DNA from: Persicimonas caeni
Lineage (GTDB): Bacteria > Myxococcota_A > Bradymonadia > Bradymonadales > Bradymonadaceae
DNA: 64,000 nucleotides
Reading direction: 5' to 3'
Assembly: GCF_006517175.1 (NCBI RefSeq)
Contig: NZ_CP041186.1
Coordinates: 3,437,074-3,501,073, forward strand
Within the stretch, counting starts at the first letter, position 1; the number at the start of each line of letters is the position of its first letter. Positions 19,198 to 27,810 of the stretch are shown one piece after another. The notes below the pieces were generated by a model that was given only the letters and a program-made list of their open reading frames with translations, ran no database searches and had not been told where the DNA came from. The translations under genes and the position numbers were made by a program.

Positions 19198-19315
19198 GGG
19201 GGACTAAGGGTTACTTAGGGTGACTAAGGGTTACTTAGGGTGACTTAGTGACCTTTAGAGCCTAGCGAGCGGAGCGAGCGGCTTAGTGACCCTTAGTCCC
19301 CCTTAGTCCCCCTTC
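19198..19315. repeat. 10-bp array continued, between MITE B and the FadL-like gene
   Basis: Further GGTTACTTAG / GGTGACTAAG units, interrupted by GAGCGGAGCGAGCGGC, then inverted units CCTTAGTCCC up to the half-palindrome at 19317. No gene is seen in 18899-19330. Confidence 0.75.
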
Positions 19316-19330
19316 CCCTACGGGGAGGGG

Positions 19331-20707
19331 TTATTCGAACATGTAGTTCACGCCCATGCCGAACACGAAGTAGCGCGACGAGTACTCCCCGTTGCCCACC
19401 ACGGTGGCGAGTTCGTTTTCGGCGTCGGTGGGGTTGATCTGGCGCATATTCGACGTGTCGATGTTGCGGTCGGAGAAGAAGTAGTAGGCGGTGCCGGCGT
19501 CGAGTTGCCAGCCGTCGAAGGCCCAGCTCATGCCCGCGGCGACGGTGTGCTTGTCGCTGTCGGGTGAGAAGACGCTGTAGTACTCGTCGGGAACGGCGCC
19601 GGTCTCGAAGTTGTAGCCGGCCCGAAGCGTCAGCGCCTCGTCGACCTTGAAGTCGCCGCCCAGGCGCACCGAGAACGTGTCCTTCCAGTTTTCGGGGATG
19701 GTCAGCGGCCCGACCGGAATCGAGCCGATGCCCGGCACGCCTTCGACTTCGATGTCGTTGGGGGTCGCCTTGATCTCTTTGAACGCCGACCACCCCTCCC
19801 ACACCCCTGCCAGCTCGATGTCGATCGGATCGTCGACGTAGCGAAGCGCCACGCGCGCCACCGCCGGCAGCACCATGCTCGCCGCCAGGGTGTTGTTGGT
19901 CAGCCGGGCGTTGTCGAACTCCGGGTGACTCGGCATGCGCACGGTCAGCTCGGCGTCGCCGTCCTCGAAGAAGACGGGCGACTGCGCCGAGATTGCAGCC
20001 TCCATCGACGGACCCAACTTCACCCAGAACCCGATATTGCCCGCCGGGGCGAAGAAGTCGGAGAGTTCGATTTTGCTCAAGATGTCGAGGTCTTCGTCCT
20101 CGGGGCGGCCGTGCAGGCCGGTGTAGGCCGAGGTCGTGCTCACCAGCCGAAACGATGCGAAGGCGTTCTGTACGCCCAGTCCTACCCGCGCCCCGTCACC
20201 CAGCTTGTAGCTCACCGCAGCGTGCAAAAAGCCCATCGCCGAGCCGACGTTGTCGATGAGGGTGTAGCGCTGCGGGCCGTTCTCGGGGAACGTCGCACCC
20301 GCCATGTACGGCGTATAGAAGCCGAACGCCCAGCTCAGGTCGTCGTTGCCGGTGGGGCCGCCGATCAGAATCTGCGGGATCGGCTGGGGCGCCGCCGAGC
20401 TCTCGACTCGCCCGTACTCGATCGTGTCGCCGCCCTGAGTGACGCGCGGGGCCCGCTGGAAGTCGAAGGCCAAGTCGACCACGGCCAGGTCGACCGTCAG
20501 CTCCATCCCCTCGCTCAACGTGAGGTTGGCGGGGTTGTACCACAGGCTGTTCAGGTTGCCCTCGCCGCTGGCCACAAATGCGCCGGCGCGTCCCAGGGGG
20601 CGCACGCCGCGGCCGGGCAAGTAGAAGCCGCCGGCGAAGGCTTCGCTGGCGATAAGCAAGATCGCCAGAACGGCGACGAGGGATGTGGTGAGTCTTTGGT
20701 ATTTCAA
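19331..20707 (-). CDS. OmpP1/FadL-family outer-membrane transport protein
   Basis: Beta-barrel protein of 458 residues related to FadL, which takes up long-chain fatty acids or other hydrophobic compounds across the outer membrane. The signal peptide MKYQRLTTSLVAVLAILLIASEAFA is followed by GGFYLPGRGVRPLGRAGAFVA, the hallmark N-terminal plug segment with GRAGA, then SLWYNPANLTL. The C-terminus ends in alternating strands with terminal Phe-Glu (FVFGMGVNYMFE), suitable for BAM-dependent assembly. Start is a TTG with GAAGAGAAGACG upstream. It lies 61 bases downstream of the 1,117-residue lipoprotein on the same strand, so the two probably form an operon. Substrate unknown. Confidence 0.9.
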   Translation of the reverse strand: MKYQRLTTSLVAVLAILLIASEAFAGGFYLPGRGVRPLGRAGAFVASGEGNLNSLWYNPANLTLSEGMELTVDLAVVDLAFDFQRAPRVTQGGDTIEYGRVESSAAPQPIPQILIGGPTGNDDLSWAFGFYTPYMAGATFPENGPQRYTLIDNVGSAMGFLHAAVSYKLGDGARVGLGVQNAFASFRLVSTTSAYTGLHGRPEDEDLDILSKIELSDFFAPAGNIGFWVKLGPSMEAAISAQSPVFFEDGDAELTVRMPSHPEFDNARLTNNTLAASMVLPAVARVALRYVDDPIDIELAGVWEGWSAFKEIKATPNDIEVEGVPGIGSIPVGPLTIPENWKDTFSVRLGGDFKVDEALTLRAGYNFETGAVPDEYYSVFSPDSDKHTVAAGMSWAFDGWQLDAGTAYYFFSDRNIDTSNMRQINPTDAENELATVVGNGEYSSRYFVFGMGVNYMFE

Positions 20708-20768
20708 CGTCTTCTCTTCGTCTTTCTTTGTCAGCCGCGTGTCGGTGAATCCGGGGTCTTTACGCCGA

Positions 20769-23700
20769 TCACTCGATTCCCCTTACGATATCGTAGAGTT
20801 GCTCGATGCCGTGCACGTCGTCGCCAAGCCAGGCGGCGAGTTCGCGGAAGACCTGCTCGTAGTCCTCGGCCGAGTACGGCTGCTGGGAGGCGGGGTCGAC
20901 GCGGAAGTAATCGGCGACGATGCCGAAGACCGTGCCGAAGGGCACGGAGCCGTCGGGGCGGTTCGAGAACCCGCGCTCGAACATGTCGAGGCCGTGGCCT
21001 TCGGTGTCGCGCTCGACCGAGTCGCGCAGGAGCTGGAGCACGTGGCTCGTCAGCGGCAGCTTGCCGTACGGCTCGACCTCCCAGTCGCGGTTGGGATCGA
21101 GCACGGTGGCCAAAAAGTGCGACAGCGGCACCCAGGTATCTTGGTGCAGCGTGTAGACCATGAGCACATAGGCGGCCATGGCGGCCTGGTTGCGGCCGGC
21201 CTGCGCGCCCAGAAGATAGGTCATCAGGTCGTCGGTCAGCGCCTTGTTCTCTTGGCTCGAGGCGAGCTCCTCGCTCAAGTCGACCAGCGCCGGCAAGGTG
21301 CGCGAGTTCCACATGTCGACCACGTTCTGCATCTGCTCGTCGGTGAGCCATTCGGTCAGCCGGCCTTGCTGGCGAGCCTCGGCGGCCTTCTCGGACAGGT
21401 GACGCGTCAACTTCGCCGTCAGCGCGATGCTGCCCGGGTCCTGGAAGCGCGGCTGCTCGCCGTCGGGCCACTCGGCGGCCAGCATCACGTCGTATAGCGC
21501 GCCCATCATATTCTCGAAGGCGGCCTCGGCGGCGGGGTTATTTTCGACGCGCTCGGACATCTGGTCGGCGGCCTCCATCAGAAGGTGCAGGCGGCTCAAC
21601 TCGCGTACGGTGCGCCCGTCGGCGAGGGTGATCATGGCTTCGCCGTTGCGGCCGGTGAACCCGTCGTCGGTGCGCGTGGCGTTGTGGACGAGCAGGCGAA
21701 GCTGCTCGTTGAAGTCGATGCCGCTGTCGCTCTTGAAGCGGTCGGCGGCCACCGACAGGCGGTACAGCGCCTCGAACAACGTGCCGCGCTGCAGGATCTC
21801 GGCGAGCGCCGGCTCGTAGCTGCGCAGGTTCGCGCCCTTCATGGGTGAGGTGGCGCCGTTGGCGGTCGAGTACAGGTCGGTGCGGCTCGAGTAGTGGTTG
21901 TGCATCACCGTGAACATTTCGCCCAGCAGCGCCTCTTTGTCGTGCTTGCTGAACGCACAGGCGAGCGGCGCCATCGTGTCGTAGAGGCCGCTGGCCTCGG
22001 AGGCGTACAGGATGTCGGCGTGGTGCTGCGACATCGCGTAGCCGTCCTTGCACACCGGCGGGTCGACCTCGAGATCGACCCCGGCGATGGAGCCGGTAAG
22101 CTCGGGCAAGTTGAACAGGCGGGTGATCTGGTCGGGCGTGGCGCGTCGGTCGAGCTTGGCGCCCAGAAGCGGGCTGAGCGTCGAGACGAGGCCTGCCACC
22201 GAGCTGGCGCCGCCGATAAGGTCGATCAGGGGCTGCAGGCCGTCGATCTCGGCGACGTAGTCGGCCAGGTCGAGCTCGCCGCCGATGGAGCGCACCATCG
22301 CGCCGGCCGAGTCGGGCAGGTCGATCAGCGGCGGCAGGCTGCTCAGCCAACCGGGCTCGACGATCGCCAGGCCGTAGGGCGTCTGGTGGGCGTCTCGAAG
22401 CAGGTGCATCAACCGCTGGAGCATGCTGCGGTTGGACACCGCCTCGGGGGCGTCGAAGTCCATCGGCTCGGAGAAGACTTCACTGATGGGGCAGGCGCGG
22501 ATGCACTGGTAGCGCTGCAGCGCGCGCTGGGGCGCGTAGCGCTCACGACAACTCTGCGGATTGCCGTCGTCGAAAGAGTCGAAGGTCGGGAAGCGCGCCT
22601 TGCAATCTTGGAAGCACGAGTCGTACGGCCCGTCTTTGGCCGGCACGGCCGGGTTCTGGTCTCTGTGCTGTACGAGCGTCACCAGCGGCTCGCCGGTATA
22701 GCGCGACACGGGCTGGCGAAGCGCCCAGAAGAAGTCTTGCCACAGCTCGGGGTCGGCCGCGATGCGCTCGAGCACCGGCAGAAGGTCGTGGGCGACCGTC
22801 TCGTTGTCTTCCATCCCGGCGTCGGGATGGCTGTCCATGATCTCGGCGGCCTCGTCGAGGGCGAACATCACCCCGGCGAGCTCCGAGCTGCTCTCGTCCA
22901 TGAAGTCGGCCAGGCTTGCGAGCACCTCGTCGAGCCGGTCGATGTCGAGGGTGTGGAGCAGCGAGTACATCAGGTCGGTGACCGGATTGTCGGCCGAATA
23001 GCCGGCGAACGGCCCCTGGGCGTCGCTCTTGACTTCACGCGGGCCGAGCACCGCCGGGGCGGCGTCGACCATATCCCACAAGATGCCCCGCTGGGTGAGC
23101 TGACCCAATTGGCGAGTCATGAAGTGCAGCCCGGTCTTGCTCAGGTCGACGTATTCGAAGACATAGTCGCCGCCGGCCGCCGAGCCGCGTCCGTAGGTGT
23201 CGCGATTCAAGAGTGACTGCTCGTTGGTGCGCGTCTCGAAAGGAGGCACGTCGCGCGACTCGCCAGTGCTGAGCACGAAGTTGCCGTCGCTGTCGACGTC
23301 GGCCAGCCCGTCGCCGTCGCTGTCGACAAAGGGCACCGGCAGGCCGCTGGAGGTCTTCTTGACCATCGGGATGCCGCGCCGGTCGTATTGGACCGCCCAC
23401 AGCGGCTCGCTTCCCTGCAGGTTGAAGCGCAGGTCCTCACTGACCAGCACCGTCTTCATCGAGAAGGCGATGGTGTCGCGGGCCTCGATATGCTGCTCTT
23501 CACGAAGGCTGATGGTCAGTGAGCCCATCAAGTCGGACAGGGCCGTCGACTCGGACAAGGCTGCATTGCCCTGCCGGTCGACGCCGTCGGAGCTCAACAA
23601 GATGTCGGTGGTGCGAGTGGCCACCTCCGACATGCGCGGATAGCCCAAAAGGTGACCCAAGAAGTTCTTGCCGTTGACCGGGCTCAAGAAGTCTTCGGGG

Positions 23701-24122
23701 TGCGGGCGGTTTTCGATCGCCAGCGCCTCCATCAACCCGGTGTCGGCGGCGGCCTGCAAAAAGACCACGCGCAGCTTGCGGGTCAGCCCCTGCATCAGCC
23801 CGTCGTCGATGAGCGCGAGCACGTCCTGCAAGAACCGGTCGACCTCGCCGAGCTTGTCGGGCGGGGCGATGGTGTCGACGGCGGTGACAAAATCGTGGCG
23901 GTTTCGCACCAGCATCTGGGTTTTCTGCTCGCGCTTCTCGGCGGCGCGCTTAGCATCTTTGTGCCAGACGCCGAAGAGTTCCTCACCCAGCGTGCCGCGC
24001 TGGTATTCGGCGCGCTCGAAGTCGTACTCCTGGGTGCAGCCCAACGAAGTGGCGGCCAGCCCAGCGACGGCGGCGACGACCAAGAGCCGAAAAACGTTCG
24101 CAAAGCGCTCGTTCTGTTCCAT
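20769..24122 (-). CDS. Giant predicted lipoprotein, 1,117 aa
   Basis: N-terminus MEQNERFANVFRLL with a hydrophobic segment ending SLGC gives a lipoprotein signal peptide; Tyr/Arg-rich mature start (TQEYDFERAEYQRG). The rest is mostly helical with acidic calcium-like loops (DSDGDGLADVDSDG, about residues 270-285) and a Cys cluster (CFQDCKAR...CRERYAP...CIRACP). I do not recognise a family. Its probable operon partner is the FadL-like barrel downstream, so a periplasmic or surface partner in uptake of hydrophobic material is plausible but unproven. The divergent spacer 24123-24458 must hold its promoter; I see no convincing match there. Confidence 0.8.
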   Translation of the reverse strand: MEQNERFANVFRLLVVAAVAGLAATSLGCTQEYDFERAEYQRGTLGEELFGVWHKDAKRAAEKREQKTQMLVRNRHDFVTAVDTIAPPDKLGEVDRFLQDVLALIDDGLMQGLTRKLRVVFLQAAADTGLMEALAIENRPHPEDFLSPVNGKNFLGHLLGYPRMSEVATRTTDILLSSDGVDRQGNAALSESTALSDLMGSLTISLREEQHIEARDTIAFSMKTVLVSEDLRFNLQGSEPLWAVQYDRRGIPMVKKTSSGLPVPFVDSDGDGLADVDSDGNFVLSTGESRDVPPFETRTNEQSLLNRDTYGRGSAAGGDYVFEYVDLSKTGLHFMTRQLGQLTQRGILWDMVDAAPAVLGPREVKSDAQGPFAGYSADNPVTDLMYSLLHTLDIDRLDEVLASLADFMDESSSELAGVMFALDEAAEIMDSHPDAGMEDNETVAHDLLPVLERIAADPELWQDFFWALRQPVSRYTGEPLVTLVQHRDQNPAVPAKDGPYDSCFQDCKARFPTFDSFDDGNPQSCRERYAPQRALQRYQCIRACPISEVFSEPMDFDAPEAVSNRSMLQRLMHLLRDAHQTPYGLAIVEPGWLSSLPPLIDLPDSAGAMVRSIGGELDLADYVAEIDGLQPLIDLIGGASSVAGLVSTLSPLLGAKLDRRATPDQITRLFNLPELTGSIAGVDLEVDPPVCKDGYAMSQHHADILYASEASGLYDTMAPLACAFSKHDKEALLGEMFTVMHNHYSSRTDLYSTANGATSPMKGANLRSYEPALAEILQRGTLFEALYRLSVAADRFKSDSGIDFNEQLRLLVHNATRTDDGFTGRNGEAMITLADGRTVRELSRLHLLMEAADQMSERVENNPAAEAAFENMMGALYDVMLAAEWPDGEQPRFQDPGSIALTAKLTRHLSEKAAEARQQGRLTEWLTDEQMQNVVDMWNSRTLPALVDLSEELASSQENKALTDDLMTYLLGAQAGRNQAAMAAYVLMVYTLHQDTWVPLSHFLATVLDPNRDWEVEPYGKLPLTSHVLQLLRDSVERDTEGHGLDMFERGFSNRPDGSVPFGTVFGIVADYFRVDPASQQPYSAEDYEQVFRELAAWLGDDVHGIEQLYDIVRGIE

Positions 24123-24458
24123 GATTCAAGCCAGAGTTCGACCGGATCACGTGTACGTCCGCGGGGGAAAAAGCGCGGGGTCACAGGCGCTTGGGACGGC
24201 ACGTCTCCTTTCCAATTTTGTTTGCATGTATGTCGTGCAAAGAGTATCAGAAGGGACCGGCGGTTGAAAGTTGCACGCGCACCGACCGCATATTCCGTTT
24301 TGCACGGCTCAGTTGCTAACGGTGTCGCCTCTGTGCAAAGATGGCCGTCGCGCACGCTCTCGCGTGCCACACTCTGTCGTTATGAATCGCCCCATTTGGG
24401 TCGGAGCCCTTCGATATCCGCTTCGACCGATCGCCATTGAGGTATTTTGGACTTCGTC

Positions 24459-25538
24459 ATGACCAATCCCTTCGGATTTCGAGTCGCGAGAGTTCTGCTA
24501 CTCGTCGCTGCCGCGCTTTTGACGGCAGGGGCTGCCTGTGAGAAGCCGGCGGTGACCGAGATGAAGAAGCCGGTCCAGGCCGGCGGTGTGCAGTTTAACG
24601 TGACTGGCTACGACGTCCGCTATCTGGAGTTGAACGCCGACGGCAAGACGGTCGAGTACCCCGAGCCGGTGCTCGCCATCAACGTCGAGGTGACCAACCA
24701 AAAAGATCAGCCGCTGACGTACACCCCGTCGCATCGCACGCAGCAGGTCACCGAGGCGAACGCGCCGCTGCTCTACCAAGATCCGGGCAAGGAAGCCGAC
24801 TTGCCGCCGGCCTCCAAGCAGACGATCAACGGCGTTTTCCTCGAAGAGGGCCAGCTCGACGAGCAGGTCACCCAGTCGAAGACGCTCGCCAAGGGCGAAA
24901 GCCTCACCGATGTCTTCTTGTTCGAGGTGCCCGAGGCCAAAGAGGCCGCGCTCATCTTGAGCCTGCCGCCGACCATGCACCACGGGGCGGTGCCGGTGCT
25001 CTTCCGCATTCCCTATCAGTACCAGAAGCCCAAAGGACCCACGGTCCACGAGATGGGCAAAACGGTCAGCGCCGGCCCGGTCGGATTCACCGTCGAGAAG
25101 GCCGAAGTCGCCTACATCAAGACCAAGCACACCATCGAGGGTGAGGGCTACAGCTCCAACCCGCGCCTCAAGATCAGCTATAAGGTGGAGAACACCGGCA
25201 AAGAGCCGATCACCTACTCGCCCGAGCACAACGTCGAAGGCGCCCGTGGTGCCGCGCTCTACAGCGGTGGAGAGACGTTCAACCGCGTCAAGATGCCCTC
25301 GAACGCCGAGGCCGAAGGGCAGATCACGGACAGCACCGAAATCAAACCGGGCAAATCGGTCACCGACTTCGTCCTCTTCGAGCGTCCGTCCAAAGAAGTG
25401 AAGAGCGTCACGTTCGTCTACCCGGCCGACCGCTTCGGTGGCGAGGGCCTCGTTCGTGTCGAGGTTCCCTACGAGTACAAGGACCCCGAGCTCCCCAAAG
25501 AGCTCAAAAAGAAGAAGGCCGAGAAGAAAGACGATTAG
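24459..25538 (+). CDS. Lipoprotein with two DUF4352-like repeats
   Basis: About 359 residues. N-terminal hydrophobic segment ends LLTAGAAC, a tolerable lipobox with Gly at -3. Two homologous beta-sandwich halves follow: VQAGGVQFNVTGYDVRYLEL...VLAINVEVTNQKDQPLTYTP and VSAGPVGFTVEKAEVAYIKT...LKISYKVENTGKEPITYSP, each with a later FLFE/VLFE strand. The pattern resembles DUF4352/telokin-like surface domains. The tail is Lys-rich (KKKKAEKKDD). The ATG at 24459 is preferred; a TTG four codons earlier is possible. The stop is two bases before the Smr gene, indicating an operon. Confidence 0.8.
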   Translation: MTNPFGFRVARVLLLVAAALLTAGAACEKPAVTEMKKPVQAGGVQFNVTGYDVRYLELNADGKTVEYPEPVLAINVEVTNQKDQPLTYTPSHRTQQVTEANAPLLYQDPGKEADLPPASKQTINGVFLEEGQLDEQVTQSKTLAKGESLTDVFLFEVPEAKEAALILSLPPTMHHGAVPVLFRIPYQYQKPKGPTVHEMGKTVSAGPVGFTVEKAEVAYIKTKHTIEGEGYSSNPRLKISYKVENTGKEPITYSPEHNVEGARGAALYSGGETFNRVKMPSNAEAEGQITDSTEIKPGKSVTDFVLFERPSKEVKSVTFVYPADRFGGEGLVRVEVPYEYKDPELPKELKKKKAEKKDD

Positions 25539-25540
25539 TC

Positions 25541-26518
25541 TTGAGTGACAAGAAGAAGAAAGAAAAATCACCGTTTGCCGGCGCACTGGCCGACAAACTC
25601 AAAGGCCTCGACATCGAGCCTGCCGAACGAGACGAGGCCGTCGAGGACAACGCCTCCCGTTCGTCCGAAAGCACCACCTCCTCCAAGCGCCAGCCGTCGG
25701 GGCGAGACTCCAACCCTCGCCCCGAACTCGACGCCCCCTCCGCATCCGAACTCGATAAAGGCGAGTTGAGCGACGAAGAGCTCTTCGCCAAAGCCGTCGA
25801 AGAGCTTGCGCCCGAGGATGTCTACCGCGGCAAATTTCACGGCCAGGGGCCCGAGTTTCCCGAAGAGAACCGCCCCGGCACACCCGAGGGACGAACGTCG
25901 GCGGCTCCTGGGGTCTCGCAGGAGAACGAAGGCGACTCCCCCGAAGATCGAGCAGCCGCCGACGAGGAGGCGCGACAAGATCTCGACATGCTTCGCGAGA
26001 TGCGCCAGTTCGAGAAGGCCGTCGGCCCCGTCGATAAGCTCGTGCGCAACGACAAGTACCGGCGCAAGAGCTCTCCCGACCCAAAAAAGGACGCCGAGCG
26101 CGCGCTGTCGTACAGAAGCGAATCGCCCGACATGATCACCCCGGCGCTTCCCAAGTCCGGCGACGGGCTCAACAACGTCGGCCCGCTCGACGCCGCCCAA
26201 AAGGAGATGCTCGACCGCTACAAAAAGCGCAGCCGGCGCCACGACGTCCCCGAGATCAACTTTCGTGGCGACTCGGTCGAGGACGCGCTTCGCCAGCTCG
26301 AGCTCTTCGCCCACCAGCATTGGAAGGGCGGCGCGCGCTTCGTGCGCATCATTCACGGCCGCGGACTGCAGTCCGACGGCGACCCGGTGCTCAAGCCGGC
26401 AATTCTGCGCTGGCTCGAAGGCCCCGGCTTCCGCTACGTTCGCGGCTACGTCCCCGAGGTCAACTCGGCAGGCGACTACGGTAGCTTGATTGTCGAATTA
26501 GAACGCCGGGATCCTTAG
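25541..26518 (+). CDS. Smr-domain protein
   Basis: About 325 residues with TTG start (MSDKKKKEK), two bases after the preceding stop. Residues 1-220 are charged and disordered, with Glu/Asp/Ser-rich stretches. The C-terminal ~90 residues form an Smr domain: VPEINFRGDSVEDALRQLELF, then FVRIIHGRGLQSDGDPVLKPAILRWL and YGSLIVELER. The HGRG motif matches the family signature HGxG linked to nuclease or nucleic-acid binding in MutS2 and stand-alone Smr proteins; the DLHG-type motif is represented by NFRG, a deviation. Role in RNA or DNA turnover is inferred. Followed by a terminator at 26577-26600. Confidence 0.88.
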   Translation: MSDKKKKEKSPFAGALADKLKGLDIEPAERDEAVEDNASRSSESTTSSKRQPSGRDSNPRPELDAPSASELDKGELSDEELFAKAVEELAPEDVYRGKFHGQGPEFPEENRPGTPEGRTSAAPGVSQENEGDSPEDRAAADEEARQDLDMLREMRQFEKAVGPVDKLVRNDKYRRKSSPDPKKDAERALSYRSESPDMITPALPKSGDGLNNVGPLDAAQKEMLDRYKKRSRRHDVPEINFRGDSVEDALRQLELFAHQHWKGGARFVRIIHGRGLQSDGDPVLKPAILRWLEGPGFRYVRGYVPEVNSAGDYGSLIVELERRDP

Positions 26519-26576
26519 GCGGAGCGGCTGCTTGCTGCCTGCGGAACTCGCCCCGCTTTCTGGGGCGCCCGTGCAG

Positions 26577-26600
26577 CCCCAAGGCTCGCCTTGGGGTTTT
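26577..26600 (+). terminator. Intrinsic terminator after the Smr gene
   Basis: CCCCAAGG-CTCG-CCTTGGGG followed by TTTT. It separates the lipoprotein/Smr operon from mog, whose start is about 30 bases further. Confidence 0.8.
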
Positions 26601-26629
26601 GAGCGTCAACCATCACATCCGATCTCTTC

Positions 26630-27172
26630 ATGACAGATCAAACCATCAAAATCGGCATCGTCACCGTCAGCGACCGCGCCTACCGCGGCGAGTATGAAGA
26701 CCGCGGCGGACCGGCCATTCGCCAGTGGCTTCAAAAGGGGTTGGTCTCGGAGTGGGAGGAGGAGTTTCGGCTCATCCCCGACGAGTACTCCCAGATTACG
26801 GCCACGCTCGAGGAGCTGGTCGACGAAGCGGGCTGCCACCTGGTGCTCACCACCGGTGGCACCGGGCCCGCCCCGCGTGACGTCACCCCCGACGCCACCG
26901 TCGAGGTCGCTGACAAGGTGCTCGACGGCTTCGGCGAGAAGATGCGCGCCATCAGCCTGCAATACGTGCCCACCGCGATTCTGTCGCGCCAGGTGGGCGT
27001 GGTCCGCGGCCGCTCGCTCATCGTCAACCTGCCCGGCAATCCCAAGGCGGTCGCCGAAATCCTGGACGAGCTCTTCGAGGTCATCCCCTACACCATCGAA
27101 CTGCTCGAAGGCCCGCGCATGCAGTGCGATCCGGACGTGGTCGTGCCTTTCCGGCCGAAGCACGCGAAGTAG
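26630..27172 (+). CDS. mog: Molybdopterin adenylyltransferase (MogA/MoaB family)
   Basis: Adenylates molybdopterin during molybdenum cofactor synthesis. The 180-residue protein has the MPT-binding fold with IVTVSDRAYRGEYEDRGGP at the N-terminus, the nucleotide motif TTGGTGPAPRDVTPDAT (about residues 74-90) and VVRGRSLIVNLPGNPKAVAEIL near the end. The DRGGP and RDVTP segments point to MogA rather than MoaB, but the two are hard to separate by eye. No other moa/moe genes are adjacent. It begins directly after a terminator, so it needs its own promoter, not identified. Confidence 0.93.
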   Translation: MTDQTIKIGIVTVSDRAYRGEYEDRGGPAIRQWLQKGLVSEWEEEFRLIPDEYSQITATLEELVDEAGCHLVLTTGGTGPAPRDVTPDATVEVADKVLDGFGEKMRAISLQYVPTAILSRQVGVVRGRSLIVNLPGNPKAVAEILDELFEVIPYTIELLEGPRMQCDPDVVVPFRPKHAK

Positions 27173-27189
27173 AAGGAGACAATTCACCA

Positions 27190-27255
27190 CGGGGCGCACG
27201 GAGGCACGGGGAAAGGCAAGAATCAAAGCAGTTCCCCGTGTCCCCGTGTTCCCCG
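27190..27255. terminator. Long inverted repeat between convergent genes
   Basis: The left arm (CGGGGCGCACGGAGGCACGG, 27190-27209, continuing GGA) pairs with the right arm (TCCCCGTGTCCCCGTGTTCC, 27233-27252, continuing CCG) with few mismatches. It sits between mog and the convergent Cys-rich gene and probably ends transcription from both sides. Similar CACGG-repeat palindromes are dispersed in many bacterial genomes. Confidence 0.6.
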
Positions 27256-27268
27256 GGGTGAACCCTCC

Positions 27269-27712
27269 CTACCGACGACGCTTCAGCCCAAACTCCTTTT
27301 CGAGCACCTCGAGCTTACGGAAGTACTCGTCGCGCGAGAACTTCTGGTTGAGGATGTGGAACTCCTTTTTGCTCAGGCCCACGCACCCGAAGCAGAAGAC
27401 GCAGTCTGAGCAATCTTCGCTCATGATCAGATACGACGAGTTCGAGCAGTTCCGTGAATTCACGCAATAGCTGCACTCGTGACACCCGACGCAGCCTTTG
27501 CAGTGGGTGCACTCGCTGCATTGTTCACACGCGTCGCAGTAGGTGCAGTTGAAGCAATCGACGCTGTCGGTGGTGAACATGCACCCGTAGCAGCGCTGCG
27601 ATCCCTCGCATTTGTAAGAGCCTGGATTCTCTCGGTTTGCCTTGGTTTCTTTGACCAATTCGCGCAGGGCGCGCTCGAAGCCAGATTTGCTCAGCGGGAT
27701 GTCTTCGGCCAT
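27269..27712 (-). CDS. Cysteine-rich protein with 19 Cys in CxxC spacing
   Basis: 147 residues with 19 cysteines, almost all between residues 35 and 115 in a CxxC/CxxxC ladder (CYGCMFTTDSVDCFNCTYC, CEQCSECTHCKGC, CSDCVFCFGC). The N-terminus (KSGFERALRELVKETKANRE) and C-terminus (FSRDEYFRKLEVLEKEFG) are helical and Cys-free. The invariant-looking tail GLSKKEFHILNQKF suggests a real conserved family; similar proteins have been annotated misleadingly as 'CaiB/BaiF'. The Cys ladder should bind several metals or iron-sulfur clusters; no signal peptide, so cytoplasmic. Function unknown. Confidence 0.8.
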   Translation of the reverse strand: MAEDIPLSKSGFERALRELVKETKANRENPGSYKCEGSQRCYGCMFTTDSVDCFNCTYCDACEQCSECTHCKGCVGCHECSYCVNSRNCSNSSYLIMSEDCSDCVFCFGCVGLSKKEFHILNQKFSRDEYFRKLEVLEKEFGLKRRR

Positions 27713-27774
27713 TGATTGATCCTATCTATGCGAAAGTTGCGTCCGTGTTAACGCAATTTTTTGAGTATAACCTG

Positions 27775-27803
27775 TTGACGACACGTCGTTTCTACTGTAA
27801 TTA
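27775..27803 (+). promoter_or_regulatory. Strong sigma-70 promoter for the structured RNA
   Basis: TTGACG (27775-27780), exactly 17 bases, then TAATTA (27798-27803). It is the best sigma-70 promoter I noticed in the window. Between the boxes and overlapping the -35 lies an inverted repeat, ACGAC-AC-GTCGT (27778-27789), that could be an operator. Confidence 0.75.
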
Positions 27804-27810
27804 TCGTTTT

